NCBI GenBank assembly: GCA_030835305.1
Contig: JAURPJ010000074.1
Location: 37,777 to 101,776, forward strand
Direction of reading: 5' to 3'
Source: Verrucomicrobiota bacterium
GTDB taxonomy: Bacteria > Verrucomicrobiota > Verrucomicrobiia > Verrucomicrobiales > Akkermansiaceae
DNA length: 64,000 nucleotides
Each line of letters opens with the position of its first letter. The stretch's first letter is position 1. Positions 31,743 to 40,327 of this stretch are shown in pieces. The translations under genes and the position numbers were made by a program. The notes beneath the pieces were generated by a model. It made no database searches. It had not been told where the DNA came from and saw nothing but the letters and a program-made list of their open reading frames with translations.

Positions 31743-34700
31743 ATGAACCTTGCGCAAAAGATTCTTATCGGCAGCTTGTTGATTACTCCCCTCAGTGGAC
31801 AAACACCTAATCCCGGTTCATTGATATTTTCAAAATGGACCCGCGACTTCCAGGTTCCCGACCCCGTGGCCATTTCCTTTGATGATAAGGGCCGCGCCTA
31901 CGTCACCCAGACCCAGCGCCGCAAGGCCAACGATCTCGACATTCGAAATAACCGCGATTGGATTCCCAACGATCTTTCTTTCACCTCACCCGGCGACAAA
32001 CGCGCCTTCTATCAGAAGGTCTTCACGGCCGAGAATAGCAGCGAGAACAAACGCCGGGTGAAAGACTACAACAAGGATGGTCGCCATGATATCCTCGACC
32101 TCCAGGCTCTTACAGAACGTATACATCTCATCGAAGACACCGATGGTGATGGCTTGGCCGACAAGACATCGATCTATGCGGAAAACTTTCACGATCAAAT
32201 CGCAGGCATTGCGGCCGGAATCCTTCATCACGATGGTGACGTTTACACCACCATAGTTCCTGATGTCTGGAAACTCCGTGATACCGATGACGATGGCAAG
32301 GCCGACACCCGTGAATCAATCGCCTACGGATTTGGAGCACACCTCGCTTACGCCGGCCACGACATGCATGGCCTCACGGTTGGCCCCGATGGCCGCATCT
32401 ACTGGACCATTGGTGACAAAGGAGTAAGTGTGAAATCAAAGGAAGGTCATCAATTCAAATACCCCAATCAAGGTGCGGTCCTGCGTTGTGACCCGGACGG
32501 CAGCAACTTCGAGGTCTACGCCCGTGGACTCCGCAACGTTCAGGAGATCGCCTTCGACCAATACGGCAACCTCTTCGGGGTCGATAACGACTCGGACCGC
32601 CCCGGTGAGAAAGAGCGATTCATTTATATCGTGCAACATATGGATGCTGGTTGGCGCTCTAACTGGCAGTACCGTAAGGGAGAATTCAACCCGTGGATGG
32701 ACGAAAACCTCAGCGTTCCCTATCAGGAAATCCAACCCGCTTACATCCTCCCTCCCATCAGCCTCTACAACAACGGCCCGGCCGGCATGGCTTTCAACCC
32801 AGGCACTGCACTCGGCGAAGAATGGAAGGATTACTTTTTCCACACCAGCGCACCCAATGGCCAGCAATGGGCCTTTCAAGTCGAGCAAGACGGAGCCTCC
32901 TACAAGATGGTCAACGACATGCAGATCGGAAATGGCGTTCCTATTGTCGGGATCAACTTTGGACCCGATGGTGCCCTCTATGGCGTCGACTGGGGCGGCG
33001 GCTACCCGCTCAATCAGAAAGGAGCGGTTTGGAAATGGGATGTGAAAGACAGGCATCCGCTTCGCGAGCAAACCGCCCAAATCTTAAAAACAGATTTATC
33101 AAAAACGTCCATTCAAAAACTCATAACCAGCTTGAATCACCCCGACCAACGGGTTCGCCTCAAAGCACAATTCGAATTGGTGAATCGTGGTGCCTTGGCA
33201 GAAGTAACATCGGCCGCGAAACAAGGCACGCAGATCTCAAGGATTCATGCCATCTGGGGATTGGCCCAACTCGCGCGAAAAACAAAAAATATCTATCCTG
33301 AACTCCTTCAATTCACTTCCGACAAAGATCCCGAGATTCGTTCCCAAGCCGCAAAAATTTGGGGTGATTTCTTCTCTGCAAGGCTCGCTCTCCATCAAGC
33401 ACCAAAGCCAGAGAACCAAATATCTCTGGACGAAGAATTGCTTCATCTCCTTGAGGATCGATCGGAGCGCGTCAAATTCCACGCCGCTATAGCTGTGGGG
33501 CATCTAGCGAAACCTAGTAGTGCCCAACTTCTTCTCAAAATGGCCCGCTCCATCAAAACCGAAAGCGACACCTACCTCCGTCACGCTGCCATCGTCGGGC
33601 TCACCGGGTGTGCTTCGACTGATTTCCTCACGGCCCTCGCCAAGGATGAATCCGAACTTATCCAGAAGATCGCGGTCGTGGCTCTCAGACGCCGGGCCGA
33701 ACCAGTTGTTGCTCATTTTTTAAATTCCAGATTCGAGCAGGTCACCGCCGAAGCCGCCCGCGCTATTCACGATGATTGGACCATTCCCGAAGGAATGCGC
33801 GCATTGGCGAGCTACCTCGAGACAACGCATTGGATTAAGAACGAATCCATTATCCGCCGCGCCATCAACGCCAATTTCCATTTCGGAAGCTTGGACGCGG
33901 CAAAGCGCGTGGCCGCATTCGCCCTCCGCCCCGGCGTGCCTGAAACTCTCCAACTCGACGCTCTCGATGCCCTCTCTCAATGGACCAATCCAAGAGAACT
34001 TGATCGCGTTGTCGGCCGCTACCGCCCCCTCGAAAAACGAGATCCCGCGATTGTTGAGGAGGCTCTCAAGGAACGCCTCGCCGCTCTACTTTCCTGCGCC
34101 AGTCAAAAGATCCAAAGCCAAACCATGAGCCTGGCCCGGTCGCTCAAAATAGAGATCCCGGCCCCCGCTCTCGTTGCCCTTGCCGGCAACAAAACCTCCT
34201 CCTCCGAACTCAGAATCGAAACCCTTCGTTCTCTTGCCACCCAGAAGCACCCCGCAATCGAAGCCGTCCTGGCTGGGACCATCGAAGAGAAAGACGAAGA
34301 ATTGCGGATCGCCTCTCTCAAGCTTCTCGCTGAGATCAATCTCGAGATTGCACTCGATTCAGCGCAAAAAACACTCACTCAAAACACCTATTCAATTCGC
34401 GAGAAACAGACCACCATCCGTCTCCTCACAAAGAAACTCGCCTCAAAAAAAGGCGACGACATTCTTAAAAAACTGGTCAACCAATTCGAAGAATTACCTG
34501 TCGCTCTGCAACTCGATCTCACCGAAGCAGCGGCTACCCGCAATCTCAAAGCTCCCGCCCCTGATTTTGCCCACACCCTCCAAGGAGGCGACGCCGTGAA
34601 AGGCAAAGAGCTTTTCATGAACCACCTCGCCTCCCAATGCATCCGCTGTCACAAGGTCGCAAAAGGAAAAGGAAGCGATATCGGTCCAAACCTCCAATCA

Positions 34701-35006
34701 GTGGGATTAAAGGAACGCACGCACCTCCTCGAATCCATCATTGATCCACAAAAGATCATCACTGACGGATATGGAACCATTTCTCTCACTCTCAAAGATG
34801 GCAAATCGGTGGCCGGACTTTTTCTCCGGGAAAAGAACGGCGTAATTGAAATCCGTGATCCCGAGGGAAAGACAAGCAAAGTCAAATCAAGCGACGTCAG
34901 GGAGCGCAGCCCCGTGATCTCGATCATGCCTCCCATGGGACAGATTCTGAAGAAACGCGAGATTCGCGATCTCATCGAGTATCTCTCAACACTCAAGATG
35001 AACTAA
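31743..35006 (+). CDS. Propeller-HEAT-cytochrome c protein (TIGR02603-type)
   Basis: The ATG at 31743 (MNLAQKILIGSLLITPLSGQ) is chosen over the GTG at 31731, since it opens the signal peptide directly. The 1087-residue protein has an NHL/PQQ-like propeller (about 25-440: VPDPVAISFDDKGRAYVT, GMAFNPGTALGEEWKDYFF, VGINFGPDGALYGVDWGGGY), then HEAT-like helical repeats (about 440-900). A c-type haem domain follows with CIRCH at 966-970 and the ending MPPMGQILKKREIRDLIEYL characteristic of TIGR02603. It is probably a periplasmic dehydrogenase-like protein that passes electrons to haem. The substrate is unknown. Haem attachment would need the ResB/CcsA machinery encoded 5 kb downstream. Confidence 0.87.
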   Translation: MNLAQKILIGSLLITPLSGQTPNPGSLIFSKWTRDFQVPDPVAISFDDKGRAYVTQTQRRKANDLDIRNNRDWIPNDLSFTSPGDKRAFYQKVFTAENSSENKRRVKDYNKDGRHDILDLQALTERIHLIEDTDGDGLADKTSIYAENFHDQIAGIAAGILHHDGDVYTTIVPDVWKLRDTDDDGKADTRESIAYGFGAHLAYAGHDMHGLTVGPDGRIYWTIGDKGVSVKSKEGHQFKYPNQGAVLRCDPDGSNFEVYARGLRNVQEIAFDQYGNLFGVDNDSDRPGEKERFIYIVQHMDAGWRSNWQYRKGEFNPWMDENLSVPYQEIQPAYILPPISLYNNGPAGMAFNPGTALGEEWKDYFFHTSAPNGQQWAFQVEQDGASYKMVNDMQIGNGVPIVGINFGPDGALYGVDWGGGYPLNQKGAVWKWDVKDRHPLREQTAQILKTDLSKTSIQKLITSLNHPDQRVRLKAQFELVNRGALAEVTSAAKQGTQISRIHAIWGLAQLARKTKNIYPELLQFTSDKDPEIRSQAAKIWGDFFSARLALHQAPKPENQISLDEELLHLLEDRSERVKFHAAIAVGHLAKPSSAQLLLKMARSIKTESDTYLRHAAIVGLTGCASTDFLTALAKDESELIQKIAVVALRRRAEPVVAHFLNSRFEQVTAEAARAIHDDWTIPEGMRALASYLETTHWIKNESIIRRAINANFHFGSLDAAKRVAAFALRPGVPETLQLDALDALSQWTNPRELDRVVGRYRPLEKRDPAIVEEALKERLAALLSCASQKIQSQTMSLARSLKIEIPAPALVALAGNKTSSSELRIETLRSLATQKHPAIEAVLAGTIEEKDEELRIASLKLLAEINLEIALDSAQKTLTQNTYSIREKQTTIRLLTKKLASKKGDDILKKLVNQFEELPVALQLDLTEAAATRNLKAPAPDFAHTLQGGDAVKGKELFMNHLASQCIRCHKVAKGKGSDIGPNLQSVGLKERTHLLESIIDPQKIITDGYGTISLTLKDGKSVAGLFLREKNGVIEIRDPEGKTSKVKSSDVRERSPVISIMPPMGQILKKREIRDLIEYLSTLKMN

Positions 35007-35237
35007 ACCAAGTTTTCAATCGAAGATTGCTGATTGAAGAAGATGGGGATTTGGACTCCAGGATGATGTTCAGCCCCATGTTACCTTCATGCTTTATCAG
35101 CGCCACGACTGCCCACATTAGCGACCAGATTCAAACCCCGAATGACCAAAAGCGAAAACTGAAGAAGTCGACACCTGCCAATTTTGAAGCCGAACTTTTT
35201 GCTTCCGTTTCACTGCCGTTCGAGTTTCGTCGTGGTT

Positions 35238-36329
35238 GTGGATATATTTTTACTCGTTACCTACCTGCTAATTGCGCTGGTTTTTTCGTTCCTTTGCTCG
35301 GTCTTCGAGGCCGTCCTCCTAAGTGTCCGGAGACCCTACATTGAAACTCAAAAAGAAGATAAGCCGCACAATGCAGTCGTGTGGGATGCTCTCGTATACG
35401 ACATCAACCGCCCATTATCAGCGATCCTCATCTTGAACACGGTCGCCCACACCGTGGGCGCTGCCGGCGCAGGAGCCCAAGCCATGAAAATCTTTGGTGA
35501 TGCCCCGTTGACGACCGGTATCATTTCAGCAGTCCTGACTCTTCTCATCCTAGTTCTCTCCGAGATCATTCCGAAAACTCTTGGTGCCGTGTATTGGAAG
35601 CAACTGGCCCCGTCAACCGGGGTCATGCTAACCACCCTCACCAGGATCATGTCACCACTCATCTGGATCACTGAGAAAATCACCAGTGGGATTTCCGGGG
35701 GCAAGAAAAAGGGAGCCTTTAGCCGCGCCGAGTTTATTGCGATGGCCGATATCGGAGAAAAGGAAGGCGCCATCGAAGAAAGTGAAGGGCGAATCATGAA
35801 AAATCTCTTTGGCTTGCGGGAAATGCTGGCAAGACACGCAGCCACCCCCCGGACCGTGGTCTTTGCTTTGCCGGAGACCTTTACCATTGACGAGTTTATA
35901 ACTACCCATGCCGACACACCGTTTTCACGGATCCCGATCTATGAGACAAGCATGGATCACGTGAGTGGGTTCGTGCTTAAGGTTGATCTCTTCCATGCAA
36001 AGGCCGAAGGCCGTTCGGAACGCACCTTGGCCGAATTTAAGCGGCCCCTCCACACTATTCCCAATACCCAAAATCTCTCCGATCTTTTCAACAGCATGAT
36101 CGCCGACCAGATCCACATCGCCGCAACTCTCGATGAATTCGGCTCCTTTGCCGGACTCATTACCCTCGAAGACGTCATCGAAACCCTTCTCGGAATCGAA
36201 ATCATTGATGAAATCGATGATACCGAAGATATGCAGCAAAAGGCTCGCGATCTCTGGAAAAAACGGGCAAAAAAAATGGGCATCGAACTGGCTGAATTCG
36301 ACAACACCGAAGACAACTCAAACGTATGA
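35238..36329 (+). CDS. CNNM/DUF21 and CBS-pair membrane protein
   Basis: A GTG at 35238 gives MDIFLLVTYLLIALVFSFLC, the usual opening of this family; an in-frame TTG at 35184 is a weaker alternative and there is no ATG. The 363-residue protein has a DUF21/CNNM membrane domain (about 1-140, with VLLSVRRPYIETQK and VLSEIIPKTLGAVYWK), then a cytoplasmic CBS pair (about 175-315, with FSRIPIYETSMDHVSGFVLK and FGSFAGLITLEDVIETLLG). It ends without the C-terminal CorC/HlyC domain that many relatives carry. CNNM proteins transport or regulate divalent cations such as magnesium. The stop overlaps the sulfatase start by 4 bases. Confidence 0.87.
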   Translation: MDIFLLVTYLLIALVFSFLCSVFEAVLLSVRRPYIETQKEDKPHNAVVWDALVYDINRPLSAILILNTVAHTVGAAGAGAQAMKIFGDAPLTTGIISAVLTLLILVLSEIIPKTLGAVYWKQLAPSTGVMLTTLTRIMSPLIWITEKITSGISGGKKKGAFSRAEFIAMADIGEKEGAIEESEGRIMKNLFGLREMLARHAATPRTVVFALPETFTIDEFITTHADTPFSRIPIYETSMDHVSGFVLKVDLFHAKAEGRSERTLAEFKRPLHTIPNTQNLSDLFNSMIADQIHIAATLDEFGSFAGLITLEDVIETLLGIEIIDEIDDTEDMQQKARDLWKKRAKKMGIELAEFDNTEDNSNV

Positions 36330-37780
36330 AACACTCAAAATTCAAACTCCTAGTGAGCGCCGCCATGCTCATCTTCACCAGCCTGGTCAATGGTAAGCCC
36401 AACATTCTTTTCATCGCCGTTGACGATCTGAGGCCCGAACTCCGGTGCTACGGTAACAAGGACATTCACTCGCCAAATATCGACGCCCTGGCAGCACGTG
36501 GCACCCTCTTCGAACGTAGCTACTGTCAAGTTGCGGTTTGCGGAGCCTCGCGCGCCAGCCTCATGACCGGACTGCGCCCGCAAACAACCCGCTGCTGGAA
36601 CTACAAAACTCCGATGCGTGAGATGAATCCCGACGCCCTTTCGATGCCACAATACTTCAAAACTCACGGCTACGAGACAATTTCCATTGGTAAGATCTAC
36701 CACGCCACCAACGACGATTTCCCGCAAGGTTGGTCCGAGAAGCCCTTACGAGGATTGGGCAAACAGTATGCTTCGCCCGAAGGTATCACGGCTCATAAAA
36801 AGGCGACCCGAATCCAGAGAGAAACGGGGGTTCGATCCAATGGCCCAGCCAGTGAAAATGGTGGGGGTGTCAACGATGACGTTTACAACGACGGCGGAGT
36901 CGCCAAGGCCGCGACGGTGCGGATCAAAGAATTTGCCACCTCCGGAAAGCCTTTCTTTCTGGCAGTTGGTTTTTCAAAACCACACCTCCCCTTCAATGCG
37001 CCCGGAAAATACTGGGACCTTTACAAGCGTAAGGATATAAGGATCCCTTCCCGCGACAAGATGATCAACGGCCTTGGATACGATGGCTCCAGCTGGGGAG
37101 AGCTCAAAAACTACTCGGATATTTCAAAGAAGGATAAGGCTCTCGATGACTCCAAGACCCGTGAACTCATTCACGGATATCGCGCAGCGGTGAGCTACAT
37201 GGACGCGCAAGTCGGGCGACTCATTAGGACTCTCGACGAAGCCGGACTGACCAAAAATACTATCATCGTCCTCTGGGGTGATCATGGATACTACCTCGGC
37301 GACTATGGTGAATGGTGCAAGCACACGACATACGAGATCGCGACCAGGGTCCCGCTCATTGTTGTCGCACCCGGTCAAAAGAAAGGACAACGAACCAAAG
37401 CGCTCGCCGAATTGGTCGACCTCTTCCCAACTCTTTGCGAGCTCACCGAATTGCCTGTCCCCGAAAACCTTCACGGAACATCTCTCAAACCACTTTTGAC
37501 AAACCCGAACTCTCCCTGGAAAAAAGGAGCCTTCAGCCAATACTTCAAAAGAAAACCGGGCACGGGCAAAGTCCTCGGAACAAGCCTGCGAACGGACCGC
37601 TATCGCTACACCGAGTGGCGAAAAAATGACCACGCCGGCAAACTCGAGGACATCACTCTCATCGACTTCCACGGAGACCCGAAAAAGAACGTCGCAGCCG
37701 ATTCCGCTCACAAAGAGCTCATCAAGGAATTGGCAAGGCTAACCAAAAATTCCGGAGCCGGTTTGAAGCCCCAACCCTAA
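36326..37780 (+). CDS. Sulfatase, iduronate-2-sulfatase-like
   Basis: This 484-residue sulfatase has a signal peptide (KFKLLVSAAMLIFTSLVNG), metal-binding Asp33 and Asp34 in LFIAVDDLRPELRCYG, and the signature VCGASRASLMTGLRP with Cys72. The motif is CxAxR, a variant that formylglycine-generating systems also accept; the Cys becomes formylglycine. Conserved downstream blocks include VGFSKPHLPFNAPGKYWD and WGDHGYYLGDYGEWCKHTTY. Such enzymes remove sulfate from polysaccharides outside the cytoplasm, a common trait of marine Verrucomicrobiota. It overlaps the CNNM gene by 4 bases, so the two are coupled in translation. The maturase gene is not in this window. Confidence 0.92.
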   Translation: MKHSKFKLLVSAAMLIFTSLVNGKPNILFIAVDDLRPELRCYGNKDIHSPNIDALAARGTLFERSYCQVAVCGASRASLMTGLRPQTTRCWNYKTPMREMNPDALSMPQYFKTHGYETISIGKIYHATNDDFPQGWSEKPLRGLGKQYASPEGITAHKKATRIQRETGVRSNGPASENGGGVNDDVYNDGGVAKAATVRIKEFATSGKPFFLAVGFSKPHLPFNAPGKYWDLYKRKDIRIPSRDKMINGLGYDGSSWGELKNYSDISKKDKALDDSKTRELIHGYRAAVSYMDAQVGRLIRTLDEAGLTKNTIIVLWGDHGYYLGDYGEWCKHTTYEIATRVPLIVVAPGQKKGQRTKALAELVDLFPTLCELTELPVPENLHGTSLKPLLTNPNSPWKKGAFSQYFKRKPGTGKVLGTSLRTDRYRYTEWRKNDHAGKLEDITLIDFHGDPKKNVAADSAHKELIKELARLTKNSGAGLKPQP

Positions 37781-38594
37781 CGATTATCGTTCTCGATCAG
37801 CTCGAAGAACCTGGCAATTCGGCCGAATGTTTCCAGGTAGCTGTATTCCAGAAACTGACGGAGTGGAGCAGTCTCCTGCGTTGAACTTTCCGACATGGTA
37901 TCGAGGTGAAAGCTCCGTTAAACTTGCAAGATAACGTCGTAATAGAAGTCATGCGCCAGCATCGCATAGTCGCCCTTAGCGCGGGCAACGCCGCCCTTCC
38001 AATCCTCGAAGGGATACGCCTGCGCCACGAGGTAATGCACTTCGGCCGAAAGCTGCAAGATCTCAAAAAAAATCAGGGGTGACCTCTTTTATCGCGAACA
38101 AGCGATCATTAATCGAAGCAAACGCTTGATAGAGTTGCTCCTGCACCTTTGAGTAATAGGGTGGGCGGTGCAAAATATCAGCAATACGGACTTCTCCCTG
38201 CAGAAAACGGCCTGCCGTGTCCGGCCAACTCTTTTCAAGTATACCACGATGCATCTGTAGAAGCATAGACAGCGAAAACGGATTGAATTGCCCCGCCTGT
38301 TCCTCGAGTAATCAGAGGATTTCTTCAAGCCCGCGCAACTCATGGGAAGCGTTGTTATAATGATTGGAGATGAGAGACCTGTCTTTCATCCCGGTACTGT
38401 GAAGAAGCACCTGAAGAAAGATCCGGTCCACTTTTTAATCTCCGATCGCATTTGAGTGAACGGCTTTGAGACATCGAAGGGCAGTCAACGCCTCGGCCCG
38501 CACGTGTGGATGCAGCTCCCTTTTTTTTCCGAAGCTTGAAGAACAGTTCCACCAACTCTTCTCGCTCCCTGCTGGGAAGAACAAAGTAACTCAT
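37777..38594 (-). pseudogene. Decayed Fic-domain protein gene
   Basis: Fragments of one Fic protein can be read from the minus strand in shifting frames. They are MSYFVLPSREREELVELFFK, then (one frame over) LHPHVRAEALTALRCLKAVH with an SNAIG motif like the inhibitory helix of Fic proteins, then SLISNHYNNASHELRGLEEI. Next come LLQMHRGILEKSWPDTAGRF and VRIADILHRPPYYSKVQEQL, and after a shift in a T-run, EILQLSAEVHYLVAQAYPFE. The last lies where the catalytic HPFxDGNGR loop should be and reads YPFEDWKGGVAR, lacking the key His, Gly, Asn and Arg. Stops at several points and at least two frameshifts show the gene is dead. Intact Fic enzymes add AMP to proteins. It lies between the two sulfatase genes. 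Confidence 0.72.
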
Positions 38595-38720
38595 GAAGGT
38601 TTATTGGCAAAATTCCTTCTTAAGAATCGGCATCACGTCCCGTCTATCGTCGAGTGTACCTACGGCTAGGAACACGGCGAGTGGAACAAGAGCTGATTTC
38701 ATCAGATTCAATGAGTTAGC

Positions 38721-40229
38721 TTAATCGGTTCGACCCGACTTCTTCGACTTCTCAAGAAGTGTCTTCAACTTGGTGACAACCTCTGGATGCTTTGAATAAA
38801 GGTTTATCGTTTCACCCGGATCCGTCTTTAAATTGTAGAGCTGCCCAGGGACGTCAGGGTCAGTATCGGGAATAGCATACTGCCCCATCGACCATTCGTT
38901 TTTCTTCTCGTAGTTGTTTCCACCTGATCCTTTGTGGTCGATATACTTCCAATCACCCCAGCGGATCGAGAGCTTCATCGCGAATGTCTGTTGCAAGAGA
39001 TAAGGCCGAATTGGTTTTTCGTTTTTTTCACCTTTGAGGACTGGACTGAGATCGAAACTATCTTCGCCCGCGGAATCAGGAAACCGAACGCCGACGGCCT
39101 TTGCGCACGTCGCAAAAACATCGGTGAGACTTACGATTTCGTCGCTCGTAGACCCCGGCTTCACCACTCCGGGCCACCTCACGATGAAGGGGGTACGATG
39201 CCCGCCTTCCCACTGGTCGCGCTTCACACCACGCCAGGGTCTTGCTCCATCGTGCCCGTGATCACGCCGCATCGCGATCACCGAGGGAACTTCCGGACCG
39301 TTGTCAGAGCCAAACATCACAATGGTGTTTTCTGCGACCCCAAGATCATCGATGGTCTTCATTAGATCTCCGACGATCCAGTCCATCTGATAAATAAAGT
39401 CTCCGTGCGGTCCCGAGCCCGATTTTCCTTGAAATTGCTTCGCGGGAAATGAAGGAAGGTGAACGGCCTGCATCGAGTGCATCAGGAAAAATGGCTTGCC
39501 AGGCGACTCTTTCACCCTGGCTTTCAGGAAGGCTTTGCTCTTTTCAAGAAAAACAAGATCCACTTCCTCTAAATTGAAATTGGGTGCAATCATACCCGGG
39601 CGGCAGTCGTTTGCGTATGGATGTTTTGGCAGTGCGCTTTTATCGATCTGCTTGGTAGGAGGCACCGGGATGCGATTACCATCGATGTAGGCATACAGCC
39701 AATCGGTGGTGGGGCAGCAGGCAGTTCCGTAAAACTCATCAAACCCAAATTCCACAGGAGACCCGCCCACCGGCTTTGAGTAATCGATCTGCTGCACTCC
39801 CCTCAAGCCCATATCGCCGATACGCTTCCCCTCCTTGTCAAAGAAGCTCATCCCAACATGCCACTTTCCAAACAGGGCGGTAGAGTAGCCCTTCGTCTTC
39901 AACATCGCGGGCAGAGTGAGACGGTCTTTTTCAATCAAACAAGGACCCCCGACACCCGAAAAAACACGCGAGCGACTGGTCCGAAAACACATCCGCCCGG
40001 TCAGCAAACTATAGCGCGTCGGCGTGCAGACCGTCGCCGGGCTGTGGGCATCAGTGAAGCGCATTCCCTCGCTTGCGAGCTTATCCAAATTCGGTGTCGG
40101 AATCTTCGAGGTCCGATTGTAACAAGCGAGATCGCCATAACCCAGATCGTCCGCGAGGATGAAAACGATGTTCGGAGTAGCCGCGACGGCAACCTGGAAA
40201 AATACAACAAGGGCGGCAAGAAATCTCAT
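38721..40229 (-). CDS. Arylsulfatase-type sulfatase
   Basis: This 502-residue exported sulfatase has a signal peptide (MRFLAALVVFFQVAVAA), the metal ligands Asp27 and Asp28 in IVFILADDLGYGD, and the signature HSPATVCTPTRYSLLTGR with Cys68 in CTPTR, the standard CxPxR motif for formylglycine. Other family marks are ALFGKWHVGMSFFDKEG, VMFGSDNGPEVPSV and FYGTACCPTTDWLYAYIDGN. It hydrolyses sulfate esters outside the cytoplasm. It is read toward the Fic pseudogene. Compared with the other sulfatase in the window, it belongs to a different subfamily, so the two probably act on different linkages. Confidence 0.93.
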   Translation of the reverse strand: MRFLAALVVFFQVAVAATPNIVFILADDLGYGDLACYNRTSKIPTPNLDKLASEGMRFTDAHSPATVCTPTRYSLLTGRMCFRTSRSRVFSGVGGPCLIEKDRLTLPAMLKTKGYSTALFGKWHVGMSFFDKEGKRIGDMGLRGVQQIDYSKPVGGSPVEFGFDEFYGTACCPTTDWLYAYIDGNRIPVPPTKQIDKSALPKHPYANDCRPGMIAPNFNLEEVDLVFLEKSKAFLKARVKESPGKPFFLMHSMQAVHLPSFPAKQFQGKSGSGPHGDFIYQMDWIVGDLMKTIDDLGVAENTIVMFGSDNGPEVPSVIAMRRDHGHDGARPWRGVKRDQWEGGHRTPFIVRWPGVVKPGSTSDEIVSLTDVFATCAKAVGVRFPDSAGEDSFDLSPVLKGEKNEKPIRPYLLQQTFAMKLSIRWGDWKYIDHKGSGGNNYEKKNEWSMGQYAIPDTDPDVPGQLYNLKTDPGETINLYSKHPEVVTKLKTLLEKSKKSGRTD

Positions 40230-40327
40230 GGGGAGCTCTTACCATAACTGTCGAAACATCCCAAACCGAGAACCAATTGGATTGAAGGATCCCGGCAGAC
40301 ACTCATAAGTTTGACGTGGATGAAGGG

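Noticed and set aside
35027..35344. Plus-strand frame of 105 codons ahead of and overlapping the CNNM gene
   Set aside because: No family or signal; it runs into the CNNM gene in another frame.
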